DNA from: Mesorhizobium sp. M2A.F.Ca.ET.046.03.2.1
GTDB taxonomy: Bacteria > Pseudomonadota > Alphaproteobacteria > Rhizobiales > Rhizobiaceae
Assembly: GCF_003952425.1 (NCBI RefSeq)
Contig: NZ_CP034449.1
Location: 6,436,001 to 6,500,000, forward strand
Length of the DNA: 64,000 nucleotides
Direction of reading: 5' to 3'
Shown here: positions 11,349 through 23,018 of the stretch, in pieces
Layout of the letters: each line of letters begins with the position of its first letter
Numbering within the stretch: the stretch's first letter is position 1
Program-made: the position numbers and the translations under genes
The notes under the pieces: model-generated
Told to the model about the DNA's origin: nothing
The model's input: the letters and a program-made list of their open reading frames with translations, nothing else
The model's database searches: none

Positions 11349-12179
11349 GTGCTGGGACTCCGCATTGTCGACTGGGATGACGCCTACGCCAACGGCGCGA
11401 ACATCGCTGGCGGCGACCGCTGGCCGGCGGCCTGGGACGGCCCAGCTCAGGCATTTCGCGAAAAGCTGTTGGCGCAGGGCAGGGCGCGGCTCGACATCGT
11501 CTATGGCGAGGCGCCGCGCAGCCGGTTCGATCTCTTCCTCCCGCCTGCCGCGCCGAAGGGGCTCGTCGTGTTCATCCATGGCGGCTACTGGATGGAATCG
11601 GACAAGACATCCTGGTCGCATCTGGCCGCCGGCGCTGTCGGCCGCGGCTTTGCCGTCGTCATGCCTTCCTATACGCTGTGCCCGCGAACCAGGATCGGCG
11701 GCATCGTCAATGAAGTCGCGGCCGCGATCGGCAAAGCGGCGGCCATGGTCGAGGGACCGCTGATGCTGACCGGACATTCGGCCGGCGGACATCTCGCCAG
11801 CCGGATGGCGACGACGACTTCGCCGCTGGGCGCCATGGTGGCGCAACGCATACGCAAGGTCGTTTCGATTTCAGGCCTGCACGACCTTCGGTCGTTGATG
11901 TTCACGGCTTTGAACGAGACGCTGAACATCGACGAACGGGAAGCGTTTAGCGAAAGCCCGGCGCTGCTGCGGCCCGTGCAAGGAACCCGCATCACCTGTT
12001 GGGTCGGCGGCGGCGAGCGCTCGGAATTCCTGCGCCAGAGCGTATTGCTCGCCAACATCTGGAGGGGGCTTGGCGCCGCTACCCAGTCAGTTGTCGAGCC
12101 GGATCGGCATCATTTCAACGTCGTCGATGGTCTCGCAGATCCGGACCATCCCCTGACCCGAACGCTGGTCGAAGAATAG
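11349..12179 (+). CDS. Alpha/beta hydrolase, probable N-formylkynurenine formamidase
   Basis: Predicted to hydrolyse N-formylkynurenine to kynurenine and formate. It shows the oxyanion motif HGGYW, the HGGxW signature of animal-type arylformamidases, and the nucleophile elbow GHSAGG; the late HHFNVVDG offers the catalytic His. GTG 11349 is preferred because AGGAGGGG lies 4 bases upstream; ATG 11301 in the same frame would add 16 residues. The product is about 276 residues. It follows kynU by 59 bp. The fold is distinct from the metal-dependent bacterial KynB, so I give no symbol. The substrate is inferred from motif plus neighbour. Confidence 0.82.
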   Translation: MLGLRIVDWDDAYANGANIAGGDRWPAAWDGPAQAFREKLLAQGRARLDIVYGEAPRSRFDLFLPPAAPKGLVVFIHGGYWMESDKTSWSHLAAGAVGRGFAVVMPSYTLCPRTRIGGIVNEVAAAIGKAAAMVEGPLMLTGHSAGGHLASRMATTTSPLGAMVAQRIRKVVSISGLHDLRSLMFTALNETLNIDEREAFSESPALLRPVQGTRITCWVGGGERSEFLRQSVLLANIWRGLGAATQSVVEPDRHHFNVVDGLADPDHPLTRTLVEE

Positions 12180-12196
12180 AGACGTATCACATCGAC

Positions 12197-12233
12197 TGCG
12201 TCGACATGTTAGCGGATCGATTGCATCGACGCA
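12197..12233. terminator. Possible shared hairpin between convergent hydrolase and moeA
   Basis: TGCGTCGA (12197-12204) pairs with TCGACGCA (12226-12233) around a 21-base loop. It fills the 54-bp gap between the convergent genes. There is no T-run, so termination is only a possibility. Confidence 0.3.
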
Positions 12234-13439
12234 TTAGCGCAGCATAAGCACGCTGCATTCGGCGCCAACCTCCGCAGCCAGCGCAAAGGGCTCGCGCATG
12301 ATCAGGCCGTTGGCGTCGGCGAGCATCCTGAGCATCGAGGAGTCCTGGATGCCGAACGGCGTCGCGACCAGGGTGCCGGCGTCCTCGCGCACCACGGCGC
12401 GAACATAGTCCTGCCTGAGATCGTTAGCCGGCATCGCGGCGCCCAGCCTGGCCGTTCGCACGTCCTGCCTGAAATTGCGGCCGCCGAGCCGGGCAAGCAG
12501 CGGCTTCAGGAAGAGCTGCGAGCAGACGATGCTGGCCACCGGATTGCCTGGCAGGCCGATGCAGCGGACATTGCCAAGCCGGCCGAACATCAACGGTTTG
12601 CCGGGGCGCATGGCGATCTTCCAGAAGTCGAGCCGCATGCCCTCGCTGGTCAGCACGTCATGGATCAGGTCGTGATCGCCGACCGAGGCACCGCCCAGCG
12701 TGACGATGACATCCGGGCCCGCCTGGACCGCTCTCCTGACCAGCGCGGCGATCGCCTCCTTGCGGTCGGCGGCGATGCCGAGATCGAGTGCGCGTGCGCC
12801 AACCGACTGGGCGGCGGCGGCAACGCCATAGGCATTCGACGAAATGATCTGATCGGGGCCGAGCGTGCTGCCCGGCGGCAGCAATTCATCGCCGGTGGCG
12901 ATGATCGCGACCAGCGGCTGGCGCACGACATTCAAGGCAGGGTGGTTGGCAGAAGCCGCCAGCGAAAGGGCCGCCGCGTCGAGCACGCGACCATTTCCGA
13001 GCAGCACGTCGCCCTCGCTGAAGTCGAGCCCGCGGCGCCGGACATTGCGTGCTTGCGCGGTCGGCTCCGTCACCTCGATCCTGCCATTGCCGAGGTCGCG
13101 GACGTTTTCCTGGATGACGATGGTGTCGGCGCCTTCAGGCAGCGGCGCGCCGGTGAAGATGCGCACGGCCTGGCCTTTGCCGACGGTTCCGGAGAAACCG
13201 CGCCCGGCAGGCGCCATGCCTATCACTTCCAATTGCGCTGGCGCTGAAGCGACGTCGGCGGAACGCGCGGCATAACCATCCATCGCGGAGGCGTTGAAGG
13301 GCGGCTGCGTGCGCAGCGCCACAACCGGTTCCGCCAGGACCCGCCCGGCCGCGTCCGCCAGCGGAATGCTTTCGCCCGGCAAAGGCGCTGCGCCGTCGAG
13401 CAGGCGCGCGAGCGCTTCGGCGACCGGTACCAGCGCCAT
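12234..13439 (-). CDS. moeA: Molybdopterin molybdenumtransferase MoeA
   Basis: Inserts molybdate into adenylylated molybdopterin. The 401 residues start with the usual VAEALARLLDGA and contain the conserved NASAMDGYAARSAD, FTGAPLPEGADTIV, TGDELLPPG and a GGASVGDHDLI segment of the MoaB-like fold; the C-terminal beta-barrel domain IV follows. Its ATG overlaps the moaC stop by one base. It is last in the ppiD-trpD-trpC-moaC-moeA operon. Confidence 0.96.
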   Translation of the reverse strand: MALVPVAEALARLLDGAAPLPGESIPLADAAGRVLAEPVVALRTQPPFNASAMDGYAARSADVASAPAQLEVIGMAPAGRGFSGTVGKGQAVRIFTGAPLPEGADTIVIQENVRDLGNGRIEVTEPTAQARNVRRRGLDFSEGDVLLGNGRVLDAAALSLAASANHPALNVVRQPLVAIIATGDELLPPGSTLGPDQIISSNAYGVAAAAQSVGARALDLGIAADRKEAIAALVRRAVQAGPDVIVTLGGASVGDHDLIHDVLTSEGMRLDFWKIAMRPGKPLMFGRLGNVRCIGLPGNPVASIVCSQLFLKPLLARLGGRNFRQDVRTARLGAAMPANDLRQDYVRAVVREDAGTLVATPFGIQDSSMLRMLADANGLIMREPFALAAEVGAECSVLMLR

Positions 13440-13918
13440 CAGGCATCCGCCTTGTAGTCACCGGATTTGCCGCCGGTCTTCTCGACCAGCCGGACACCGG
13501 AAATCACCATGCCGCGATCCACCGCCTTGGCCATGTCGTAGATGGTGAGGCAGGCGACCGAGGCGGCGGTCAGCGCTTCCATCTCCACGCCGGTCTTGCC
13601 GGTGACGCGGGCGAGCGCTGTCACCTTGAGGCCGGGCAGCGAATGGTCCGGCTCGATCTCGACGGCCACTTTGGTCAGAAGCAGCGGATGGCAAAGCGGG
13701 ATCAGCTCATGCGTCTTCTTCGCTGACATGATCCCGGCGATGCGGGCGGTGCCCAGCACATCGCCTTTCTTGGCGTCGCCGGCCAGAATCATCTCCAGCG
13801 TTTCGGGCCGCATCGAGACAAAGCCCTCGGCGATTGCCGTGCGGGTCGTCTCGGCCTTGTCGCCGACATCGACCATGTTGGCTTCGCCCTTGGCGCCGAG
13901 ATGGGTGAGGGCGGGCAT
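13439..13918 (-). CDS. moaC: Cyclic pyranopterin monophosphate synthase MoaC
   Basis: Second step of molybdenum cofactor synthesis, making cPMP from the MoaA product. ATG 13918 gives 159 residues, the family length, beginning [19 protein letters not shown] as in E. coli MoaC. The frame is open further upstream inside trpC but that part is non-homologous. Key segments are [11 protein letters not shown] and [18 protein letters not shown]. It begins 2 bp after the trpC stop and overlaps moeA. Confidence 0.96.
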   Translation of the reverse strand: MPALTHLGAKGEANMVDVGDKAETTRTAIAEGFVSMRPETLEMILAGDAKKGDVLGTARIAGIMSAKKTHELIPLCHPLLLTKVAVEIEPDHSLPGLKVTALARVTGKTGVEMEALTAASVACLTIYDMAKAVDRGMVISGVRLVEKTGGKSGDYKADA

Positions 13919-13920
13919 TC

Positions 13921-14733
13921 TCAAACCGCCTCGGCCGCTGCCTTGCCTGTCAGCAGAAGCTTGGTCGCGGCAGCTACGTCCGCCTGCCGCATCAGGCTCT
14001 CGCCGACGAGGAAAGTACCGATCTTGCTCTTCTCCAACCGGCGGCAATCCTGATGCGTGAAGATGCCGCTCTCGCTGACCAGCAGCCGATCCGCCGGCAC
14101 CATGGCGGCCAGGCGCTCCGAAACGTCGAGGCTGGTCTGGAAGGTTCTGAGATCACGGTTGTTGATGCCGATCAGCCGCGAAGACAAAGTAAGCGCGCGC
14201 TGCATTTCATTCTCATCATGCACCTCAATCAGTGCGTCCATGCCGAGTTCGAAGGCGGTCGCTTCAAGCTCGCTGGCCAGCGCGTCGTCGACGCTCGCCA
14301 TGATGATGAGGATCGCATCGGCGCCCCAGGCGCGTGCTTCGTGGACCTGATAGGGATCGAACAGAAAATCCTTGCGCAGGGCCGGCAGGCGCACCGCTGC
14401 GCGCGCGGCCGTCAGGAATTCCGGAGCGCCCTGGAAAGACGGTGCGTCGGTCAGCACCGAAAGGCACGCGGCGCCACCTTGCTGATAGGCCTGCGCCAAT
14501 GACGGGGGGTCGAAATCGGCACGGATCAACCCCTTGGAAGGGCTGGCCTTCTTGATTTCGGCGATCAGCGCGAAGCTCCCCGCTGTTCGCTTCGCCTCGA
14601 GCGCCGCCAAAAAACCGCGCGTCCCACCGGCATCCTTTGCGCGCGCCTTGAGCTCGGCCAGCGGTATCTTCGCCTTCGCCGCCGCGATCTCTTCGCGCTT
14701 ATAGGCTTCGATCTTGCGCAGGATGTCCGACAA
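13921..14733 (-). CDS. trpC: Indole-3-glycerol phosphate synthase TrpC
   Basis: Cyclises CdRP to indole-3-glycerol phosphate in tryptophan synthesis. The TIM-barrel protein shows [46 protein letters not shown] and VSESGIF. No ATG exists at the expected start; TTG 14733 gives [16 protein letters not shown], which matches the family N-terminus, and 270 residues. This TTG is 4 bp after the trpD stop, so translation may depend on coupling. Monofunctional, not fused to TrpF. Confidence 0.94.
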   Translation of the reverse strand: MSDILRKIEAYKREEIAAAKAKIPLAELKARAKDAGGTRGFLAALEAKRTAGSFALIAEIKKASPSKGLIRADFDPPSLAQAYQQGGAACLSVLTDAPSFQGAPEFLTAARAAVRLPALRKDFLFDPYQVHEARAWGADAILIIMASVDDALASELEATAFELGMDALIEVHDENEMQRALTLSSRLIGINNRDLRTFQTSLDVSERLAAMVPADRLLVSESGIFTHQDCRRLEKSKIGTFLVGESLMRQADVAAATKLLLTGKAAAEAV

Positions 14734-14737
14734 GGCC

Positions 14738-15748
14738 TTATCCGTTCGAAATCTCGACGAGCTTGTCCAGCACCGCGAGGGCGCGGCCACTGTCGATCGC
14801 TTGCGCCGCCGCCGCGATGCCGTCGGCAAGCGTCGTCGCCTTGCCGGCCACAACCAGACCGGCGCCGGCGTTCATCAGCACCGTGTCGCGATAGGCGCCG
14901 GCGGCGCCACCCAACATATCGCGCAGTTGCCTGGCGTTGTAGGCCGCGTCGCCGCCGCGTAGCTCTTCCTTGGTGTGCCGCTTCAGCCCGACGGCTTCCG
15001 GCGTCAGGGCGAAGGTGCGGATCTCGCCGCCGGCAAGCTCCGCAACCTGCGTCTCGCCCGTGGTCGTGATCTCGTCATAGCCATCGCCATGGACGACCCA
15101 GGCGTGCTCGGCGCCCAGCGCCTTCAGCGTCTCGGCCACCGGCATGATCCATTCCGGCAGGAAGACGCCGACCATCTGGCGGCTGACGCCGGCGGGGTTC
15201 GACAGCGGTCCGAGCAGATTGAAGATGGTGCGCGTACCGAGCTCGACCCGGGTCGGCCCGACATGCTTCATCGCCGGATGATGCGCCGGCGCGAACATGA
15301 AGCCGACGCCGGCCTCATGGATGCAGCGGCCGATCATTTCCGGCGAGATATCTATTCTGACGCCCAGCGCCGTCAGCACATCGGCGGAGCCGGTCAGCGA
15401 GGACAGGCCGCGATTCCCGTGCTTGGCGACCGGCACCCCGGCGGCGGCGATGACGAAGGCCGAAGCGGTCGAGATGTTGACCGAGTGCGAATTGTCGCCG
15501 CCGGTGCCGACGATGTCGATGGCGCCCTGCGGCGCCTCGACACGCAGCATCTTGGCGCGCATCGTGGCGACCGCGCCGGATATCTCGCCCACGGTCTCGC
15601 CGCGCACGCGCAGCGCCATCAGGAAGCCGCCGATCTGGCCGGGCGTCGCGTCGCCCGACATGATGATGTCGAACGCCTCGCGGGCTTCCTCGAAGGAAAG
15701 CGCGGTGCCGGTGGCGACCTTGGCGATATGTGTCTTCAGCGCGCTCAT
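14738..15748 (-). CDS. trpD: Anthranilate phosphoribosyltransferase TrpD
   Basis: Transfers phosphoribose from PRPP to anthranilate. The 336 residues contain the glycine loop [23 protein letters not shown]-type segment [11 protein letters not shown] and [14 protein letters not shown]. The start ATG overlaps the ppiD stop by 4 bases (ATGA). Anthranilate is also the product of the nearby kynU, so the neighbourhood holds both a producer and a user of it. Confidence 0.96.
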   Translation of the reverse strand: MSALKTHIAKVATGTALSFEEAREAFDIIMSGDATPGQIGGFLMALRVRGETVGEISGAVATMRAKMLRVEAPQGAIDIVGTGGDNSHSVNISTASAFVIAAAGVPVAKHGNRGLSSLTGSADVLTALGVRIDISPEMIGRCIHEAGVGFMFAPAHHPAMKHVGPTRVELGTRTIFNLLGPLSNPAGVSRQMVGVFLPEWIMPVAETLKALGAEHAWVVHGDGYDEITTTGETQVAELAGGEIRTFALTPEAVGLKRHTKEELRGGDAAYNARQLRDMLGGAAGAYRDTVLMNAGAGLVVAGKATTLADGIAAAAQAIDSGRALAVLDKLVEISNG

Positions 15749-17640
15749 CGTGTCTGTGCTTGCGAAACGGCGTTCGGATCGATGCGAACGTCATATTGCG
15801 ACTGCAGTTGCGCCACCAGCTGGTCGAGCAGGTCGTCGGACATGCCGGCGCCGAAGGATTTCTGCGCCTCGTCCGGCACCGTGCTGCCGTCGGCGCCAGC
15901 CGGCTCGAAGACCTCGGCGACCTTGAACAGGATCTGGCCGTCGCCGGTGGGCGAGGGGATCAGGCCGGTGCCGCCTTCGCCGACTCCGAACATGGCGGCG
16001 GCACCCTCCTTGCCGAAATCGGCATCGTCGGCTTCGCGCTTCAAGCCGCGCTTGGTCTGTTTGTCGAGCTTGAGCTCGCCGGCGATGACGTCGAGCGTGG
16101 TGCCGGCCTTGAGGCGCTTCTCGAGCTCCTGCGCCTTCGCGTTGAGCCGCTTGTCGGTCTCGGCTTCCGTCCAGTCGGCCACGACCTTCTTGCGGACCTC
16201 ATCCAGCGTGCGGTCGCGCGCCGGCGTGACCGACTGCACCTCGTAGAAGACGAAACCGTTGTCGGCGGTCGTCAGGCCTTCATTCTCGGTATTGGGCTCG
16301 GCCGCGAACACCGCCTTGATGAGATCGGCCGATTGCGGCAGGTCGTTGACTACGGTGCCGTCCGGCCGCTGGCCGGTGCGGTCGATAGCGTCAATGGTGA
16401 CGACCTTGAGCTTCAGCTTGTCGGCGGCCTGGGCAAGCGAGGCGCCCGAGGCGCGGGTGTCCTCGTAGCTGTCATGCACGTCGAGCAGGATGCGGCTTGC
16501 CTCGCCGAGCGCCAGGTCCTTGCGGATCTGGTCGGACACTTCCGAAAGCGGCTTCACGACCTGCGGCTTGATCTCCGTGACGCGCAGGAGCACGGGACCG
16601 AAGGCGCCCTGGACGACCTGGCTTACCTCGTTGGCATTGAGCGAGAAGGCCGCGTCGGCAACCGCCTTGTCGGCGATCTTGTCCCTGGACAGCGTGCCGA
16701 GCAGCGTGTCGGCCTGCGTCTTGCCTTCGGCGGTGACGAGCTTGTCGAAGGTGGCGCCAGCCTTCAGCGAATCCAAAGCCGCCTTGGCCGCGTCCGGCGT
16801 CTTGAACACCAGCTGCTCGATGGTGCGCATCTCGGGCGTCGTGTAGCGCGCGACATTCTTCTTATAGTCGTCGCTGACCTGCTGGTCGGTCACCGCGGAC
16901 GGATCCGCGATGTCCTGCGGTTCCAGCCGGACATAGGAGAACTTGCGGTATTCCGGCGCGGCGTAGTTCTTCTTGTTGGCGTCGAAATAGGCGTTGAGGG
17001 CGCTGGCGGACGGCGCCTCGATCGGCTGCACCAGCGTTTTCGGCAGCACCAGATAGTCGATCGTGCGGTCCTCGCCGCGGTAGAGCGAGACCGCCTTGAG
17101 GAAGGTCTGCGGCACTTTCAGCCCGTCGGAGATCGCCTCGACGATTTGCTGGCGCACGGCCACCTGCGAGCGGTTCTTGAGATAATCCTCGGGCCGCATG
17201 TTGAGCTGGCGAAGGAGGTATTCGAACGTCCGGCGATCGAACTGGCCGCTGGGGCCCTTGAAAGCCGGATCCTCGCGCGTCAGTTCGGCCAGCCGGTCCT
17301 TGGAAAGGCCGAGGCCGAGCTTGCGCGCCTGTTCGTCGAGCACAGCGCCCGACACGAGCTGCGCCAGCACCTGATTGTCGACACCGAGCAGCTTGGCCTG
17401 TTCCTGGGTGACGCGCTGGCCATATTGCTGCGACAACATCGAGAGCTGACGATCGTAGGCGAGGCGGTATTCGTTGATCGAGACCTCGGTGCCGCCGGCA
17501 GTGATCACCGCGTGATGGCCGCCCAGAACGCCGCCCACCATGCGCGTGGTAATGCCCCAGGCGGCAAAGCTCAGGACCAGCAACAACAGCAGCGCTTTCG
17601 CGACCCAGGTGCCCGCCGCGCTTCTCAATATACCAAGCAT
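15745..17640 (-). CDS. PpiD-like periplasmic peptidyl-prolyl isomerase (SurA_N domain)
   Basis: Inner-membrane-anchored folding factor facing the periplasm. The 631 residues have one N-terminal transmembrane helix ([17 protein letters not shown], residues about 14-30), a SurA-N-like helical region up to about residue 240, a parvulin-like region about 255-370 and a long C-terminal part. It is first in the operon with trpDC and moaC-moeA, a common Rhizobiales arrangement with no obvious functional link. Divergent from tpiA with about 140 bp between. Confidence 0.9.
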   Translation of the reverse strand: MLGILRSAAGTWVAKALLLLLVLSFAAWGITTRMVGGVLGGHHAVITAGGTEVSINEYRLAYDRQLSMLSQQYGQRVTQEQAKLLGVDNQVLAQLVSGAVLDEQARKLGLGLSKDRLAELTREDPAFKGPSGQFDRRTFEYLLRQLNMRPEDYLKNRSQVAVRQQIVEAISDGLKVPQTFLKAVSLYRGEDRTIDYLVLPKTLVQPIEAPSASALNAYFDANKKNYAAPEYRKFSYVRLEPQDIADPSAVTDQQVSDDYKKNVARYTTPEMRTIEQLVFKTPDAAKAALDSLKAGATFDKLVTAEGKTQADTLLGTLSRDKIADKAVADAAFSLNANEVSQVVQGAFGPVLLRVTEIKPQVVKPLSEVSDQIRKDLALGEASRILLDVHDSYEDTRASGASLAQAADKLKLKVVTIDAIDRTGQRPDGTVVNDLPQSADLIKAVFAAEPNTENEGLTTADNGFVFYEVQSVTPARDRTLDEVRKKVVADWTEAETDKRLNAKAQELEKRLKAGTTLDVIAGELKLDKQTKRGLKREADDADFGKEGAAAMFGVGEGGTGLIPSPTGDGQILFKVAEVFEPAGADGSTVPDEAQKSFGAGMSDDLLDQLVAQLQSQYDVRIDPNAVSQAQTR

Positions 17641-17783
17641 GCATACTTCCGAGTTTTGCGCATTTTCGCGTGCGCCGAGTCTGAAACAAGCGCAATAGCG
17701 CCCTTCCGGTCCACTGTCGATTGCTTTGTGACCTGATTTTGGTAGTGAGGGCGCTGCTTAATGTCGCTCGGAGAACGCGTCCC

Positions 17784-18551
17784 ATGACCCCTGGAATCCG
17801 CCCCCTTGTCGCCGGCAACTGGAAAATGAACGGCACCAGCGCCTCGCTCAACGAGCTGCGGTCGATCGGCAACGGGTTCATGAGCGGACTCGACGCCGAG
17901 ACCGAAGCGGTGGTGTGCGTGCCGGCGACGTTGCTCCAGCGCGCAGCCGAGATCCTGTCGCGCACGCCGGTGCGGGCCGGCGGAGAGGATTGCCATCCCA
18001 AGGAGAGCGGCGCCTTCACCGGCGAGATTTCCGCCGAGATGCTGAAGGACGCCGGCGCGAGCCATGTCATCGTCGGCCATTCCGAGCGCCGCGAACTGTT
18101 CGGCGACAACGATGCGACGGTCCATGCCAAGGCTTCGGCTGCCTGGCGGGCAGGGCTGGTGGCCATCATCTGCATCGGCGAGACGCGCGCCGAACGCGAG
18201 GCGGGCGCCACGCTCGATGTCCTGTCGCGCCAACTCGAAGGATCGGTTCCGACCAGCGCCACCGCGGCGAACACCATCATTGCCTACGAGCCGGTGTGGG
18301 CGATCGGCACCGGCCTGACCCCGACGGCGGCCGACGTCGCCGAGGCGCATGCGCATATCCGCGGCAAGCTGACCGGTTTGCTCGGCGATGCCGCGGCCAG
18401 GATGCGCATTCTCTATGGCGGCTCGGTCAAGCCGTCCAACGCGGTGGAACTGCTCGGCGTCGAGAATGTCGACGGCGCGCTGGTCGGCGGCGCCAGCCTG
18501 AAGGCGGCCGACTTCCTGGCGATCGCGGAAGCCTACATGAACATCTCTTAG
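17784..18551 (+). CDS. tpiA: Triosephosphate isomerase
   Basis: Interconverts dihydroxyacetone phosphate and glyceraldehyde 3-phosphate. The 255 residues show the catalytic Lys in VAGNWKMNG, the His in [10 protein letters not shown] and the Glu in [11 protein letters not shown], plus the phosphate-binding [14 protein letters not shown] 17784 with GGAG 10 bases upstream is chosen over the longer open frame. Followed by secG. Confidence 0.97.
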   Translation: MTPGIRPLVAGNWKMNGTSASLNELRSIGNGFMSGLDAETEAVVCVPATLLQRAAEILSRTPVRAGGEDCHPKESGAFTGEISAEMLKDAGASHVIVGHSERRELFGDNDATVHAKASAAWRAGLVAIICIGETRAEREAGATLDVLSRQLEGSVPTSATAANTIIAYEPVWAIGTGLTPTAADVAEAHAHIRGKLTGLLGDAAARMRILYGGSVKPSNAVELLGVENVDGALVGGASLKAADFLAIAEAYMNIS

Positions 18552-18712
18552 AGAACGTCACCTCGGCTTCAGCGGCATAAATCGTTGTATCGGCCGCATT
18601 GCTTCCCATATTCCCGGCCACGGGCTTGGAAATGCCGTCAAAGCATTGTAAGGAGCCGCCTCCAAAACACCGGTCGTATGCGCGGCAGCGCTTGGCCTCG
18701 CCAGGATAAATT

Positions 18713-19213
18713 ATGGAAACCGTACTGATCGTCATCCACCTCATGGTCGTGCTCGCCCTTGTCGGCGTGGTGCTGCTGCAGCGCTCCGAAGGCGGCGGCC
18801 TGGGCATCGGCGGCGGCTCCGGTTTCATGACCGCGCGAGGCGCTGCCAATGCGCTGACCCGCGCAACCGCGATCCTGGCGGCTGCGTTCTTCGTGACCTC
18901 GCTGGCGCTGTCGATCCTTGCCCGCTACGGCGAAAAGCCGATCGACATTCTCGACCGTCCGGCGACGTCGAGCCAGGGCAGCGGCGTGCTCAACCAGCTG
19001 CCGGGTTCCAATGGGCCGGTGGGCACCTCCAAGCCCGCGGCTCCGGCCAGCGGCACGACTCCCGCGGCTCCGTCAGGCGGTACGACGACCACGACGCCTC
19101 TTGCCAACGGCACCATGGCGCCGGCTCCGGGGACAACGCCTGCTCCGGCTGCGCCAGCGCCGGCAGCCAACGGCGTCACCTTGCCGGTCACGCCGCAGGT
19201 TCCGAACCAGTAG
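18713..19213 (+). CDS. secG: Preprotein translocase subunit SecG
   Basis: Small membrane subunit of SecYEG. The first 75 residues are typical: two membrane helices around LLQRSEGGGLGIGGGSGFM. The remaining 90 residues are a low-complexity Ala/Pro/Thr tail, common in rhizobial SecG and presumably disordered. The start has a GGAT-type ribosome site. The 160-bp gap after tpiA shows no other gene. Confidence 0.95.
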   Translation: METVLIVIHLMVVLALVGVVLLQRSEGGGLGIGGGSGFMTARGAANALTRATAILAAAFFVTSLALSILARYGEKPIDILDRPATSSQGSGVLNQLPGSNGPVGTSKPAAPASGTTPAAPSGGTTTTTPLANGTMAPAPGTTPAPAAPAPAANGVTLPVTPQVPNQ

Positions 19214-19228
19214 CCAGCCAAGGACCGG

Positions 19229-19263
19229 GCCGCGATCTGTTGTTCTTTGAACACAGTCGCGGC
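19229..19263 (+). terminator. Stem-loop downstream of secG
   Basis: GCCGCGATCTGTTGTTC pairs with GAACACAGTCGCGGC around a 3-base loop, with two bulged bases. No T-run follows, so it may be a stabilising hairpin or a weak terminator. Confidence 0.4.
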
Positions 19264-19427
19264 AAATGCGCGTCCGATCACAAAGATTCAACCGGGCGTG
19301 GCGCCTGCCTCAGCTTGAGGCGATGACGGCTAATCGATTATAGATTGCCCGCGGCACTTTATCGGCGTCCTTGGGGGGCGCCGGGCGATGCCGTGGGCAA
19401 CTTGCTTTTGACAATCGGATCTTCGCC

Positions 19428-20558
19428 ATGCAGCTTCGCAGCTTCATCCTCCTGGGAGTCTGTGCCGTCCTCGGCATGGGTTCCGCGGCCTTTGCCGGAC
19501 CGGCAAACCTGGCCACTTCCCCGTCGGTAGAGACGACCGACGCAATTCCAGTCGTCGCCGCCAAAAGCGACGCATCGCAGCTGAGGCTTCTCAAGAAGAA
19601 GAAAAACCCGACTTCGGACGACCTTGCGCAGATCAGCAAGCTCGAGGCCAAGATCGTGGCCGACAAGGAAGCCGCCAAGCAAAAGGCGCTCGAGGCTCGC
19701 AAGTTGGCGATGCGCGAGGCGGCAAAGGCCAAGGCAGACGCGGCGCGCCAGGAATGGCTCGCCAAGAAGGGCGGCGGGGCGGCCGCATCTGAAGTCGCCG
19801 ACGCCAAACCGGCCAAGAAGATCACCAACATCCTTGCGCCGCTGGAGCCGATAGCGCCGCTCGTTCCGGTCAAGGCCGAGGAGCCGATCCCGGCGGAAGC
19901 CATGAACATCACCGCCACCGGCAACAACGGTGAATTGCGCAGTGAGCAGCCCGGCCAGAAGCAGACGAGCAGCGGTGGGCTGTTCGCAGGCCTGTTCGGC
20001 GGCGCCTCGGTGTCCTCGATCAGCTATCTGCCGGAGACACGCGCGCTCGATTCGGCGTTGGCCAAGAAGGACGCCAAGCGGCCCTTCAAGGTTAAGCCGG
20101 AATTCGTGCCGCAGGACGTCACGTTCACCGGCTATGAGCCGGGCACCATCGTCATCGACACCAGCGCTCGCCGCCTCTACCTCGTCGAGTCGTTTTCCAC
20201 TGCGCGCCGCTATGCCATCGCTGTCGGCCGCGAAGGCCTGCAGTTCAAGGGCACCGTCGCGGTCGGCGACAAGCAGGAATGGCCGCGCTGGATCCCGACG
20301 CTCGACATGCAGAAGCGCGAGCCGAAGCATTACGGCCAGTACAAGGACGGCATGCCCGGCGGCGGCGAGAACCCGCTCGGCGCGCGCGCCATCTACCTCT
20401 ATGACGGCAAGAAGGACACGCATCTGCGCATCCACGGCACGATCGCGCCGAACTCGATCGGAACCAGCGCCTCCAACGGCTGCTTCCGCATGATCAACGA
20501 GCACGTCATGGATCTCTACAGCCGCGTCAAGATCGGCACGAAGGTCGTTATTATCTAA
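19428..20558 (+). CDS. L,D-transpeptidase (YkuD domain), secreted
   Basis: Predicted periplasmic enzyme that makes 3-3 peptidoglycan cross-links or anchors proteins to the wall. ATG 19428 gives 376 residues: a signal peptide with a cut near AAFAGPA, a Lys/Ala-rich helical stretch (about 45-125), a linker, then the YkuD domain from about residue 230. The catalytic motif has His in RIHGTIAPN and Cys in SASNGCFRM. The gene lies between secG and pyrG. Which of the several rhizobial Ldt enzymes this is cannot be told. Confidence 0.9.
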   Translation: MQLRSFILLGVCAVLGMGSAAFAGPANLATSPSVETTDAIPVVAAKSDASQLRLLKKKKNPTSDDLAQISKLEAKIVADKEAAKQKALEARKLAMREAAKAKADAARQEWLAKKGGGAAASEVADAKPAKKITNILAPLEPIAPLVPVKAEEPIPAEAMNITATGNNGELRSEQPGQKQTSSGGLFAGLFGGASVSSISYLPETRALDSALAKKDAKRPFKVKPEFVPQDVTFTGYEPGTIVIDTSARRLYLVESFSTARRYAIAVGREGLQFKGTVAVGDKQEWPRWIPTLDMQKREPKHYGQYKDGMPGGGENPLGARAIYLYDGKKDTHLRIHGTIAPNSIGTSASNGCFRMINEHVMDLYSRVKIGTKVVII

Positions 20559-20577
20559 CGATTTCCATCATACTGCC

Positions 20578-20610
20578 GAAAGGGCCGGCACCGCCGGCCC
20601 TTTCGTTTTG
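20578..20610 (+). terminator. Rho-independent terminator after the L,D-transpeptidase gene
   Basis: AAAGGGCCGGC pairs with GCCGGCCCTTT around a very short loop and is followed by CGTTTT, 20 bp after the stop codon. Confidence 0.85.
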
Positions 20611-20635
20611 ACTGAATCCAAGGCTGTTCCTTATG

Positions 20636-20684
20636 GAGCATGATCTTTCCCGAAAACCGGTTTCCACTTTTCGGGATCATGCTC
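20636..20684. repeat. RIME-like intergenic palindrome
   Basis: GAGCATGATC (20636-20645) and CCCGAAAA (20649-20656) pair with TTTTCGGG (20668-20675) and GATCATGCTC (20675-20684), with AACCGGTTT at the centre. This palindrome closely resembles the RIME-type repeats scattered through rhizobial intergenic regions. Confidence 0.7.
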
Positions 20685-20760
20685 TAGAGGCACCCGCGCC
20701 ATTTTGGAAAAAGCCTTCGCGGCGGTTTTTTCTCTGGCGGAATCAATCAGGCCGCGTTAA

Positions 20761-22401
<1,641 letters not shown>

Positions 22402-22423
22402 ACCATCGGCTGGCGAACCAGCT

Positions 22424-22972
22424 ATGCAAACCTATGTCGCGCTGCTCTACAGCATAGGCCTCGGCGAAGGCCGGCGCCTTGTTATGTCGGACTTCAAGGC
22501 GATGGCCGAAGGTCTCGGCTTCAACAATGTCCGCACGCTGGTATCGACCGGCAACCTGGTCTTCGAGGCGCGAGCTGGCGAAATTTCGAAACTTGAGCGT
22601 CCGCTGGAAAAGGCCTTCGAGAAAACTTTCGGCCGCCATGTCGATATTATCGTGCGCTGCGCAGAGGATTGGTTGAAGCTCGCGGCGTCTAATCCGTTCC
22701 CTGCCGAATCGGCGGAAGCCGGCGACCAGATCGCGATTCGGGTGATGCGCCAACCTGTCGCCGACGAAGCGCTATCGGGACTTCAGGCCCGCGCGGCCGA
22801 CGATGAGAAGGTGCTTTTGGTCAATGGCGATATCTGGCTCGTCTTCTCGCGCGAGCGGCCGAACTCGCGGCTGCTTGCAGCCGCCAATCACAAGCGCTTC
22901 GGCGTCGGCACGTCGCGAAACTGGAATACGGTGCGCAGGCTGGCTGAGATGGTTAGGGGAATAGGGGAATAA
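22424..22972 (+). CDS. DUF1697 family protein
   Basis: Family of unknown function, 182 residues. The diagnostic N-terminal YVALLYSIGLGEGRRLVMSD and VRTLVSTGNLVFEA segments, and the C-terminal TSRNWNTVRRLAEM, are intact. It lies 22 bp after pyrG and is probably cotranscribed. Its last residues (GIGE) and stop are encoded in the low-complexity repeat that follows. Confidence 0.85.
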   Translation: MQTYVALLYSIGLGEGRRLVMSDFKAMAEGLGFNNVRTLVSTGNLVFEARAGEISKLERPLEKAFEKTFGRHVDIIVRCAEDWLKLAASNPFPAESAEAGDQIAIRVMRQPVADEALSGLQARAADDEKVLLVNGDIWLVFSRERPNSRLLAAANHKRFGVGTSRNWNTVRRLAEMVRGIGE

Positions 22973-23018
22973 TTGTCTCCCTATTCCCTTACTGACCTAC
23001 TCCCTTACTCCCCCATTC
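22952..23018. repeat. Low-complexity inverted repeat between convergent DUF1697 and NCS1 permease genes
   Basis: GGGAATAGGG (22957-22966) pairs exactly with CCCTATTCCC (22979-22988), followed by further TCCCTTACTCCCCC-type iterations. It is analogous in placement and style to the element at 3266-3350 and may work as a two-way terminator. Confidence 0.7.
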
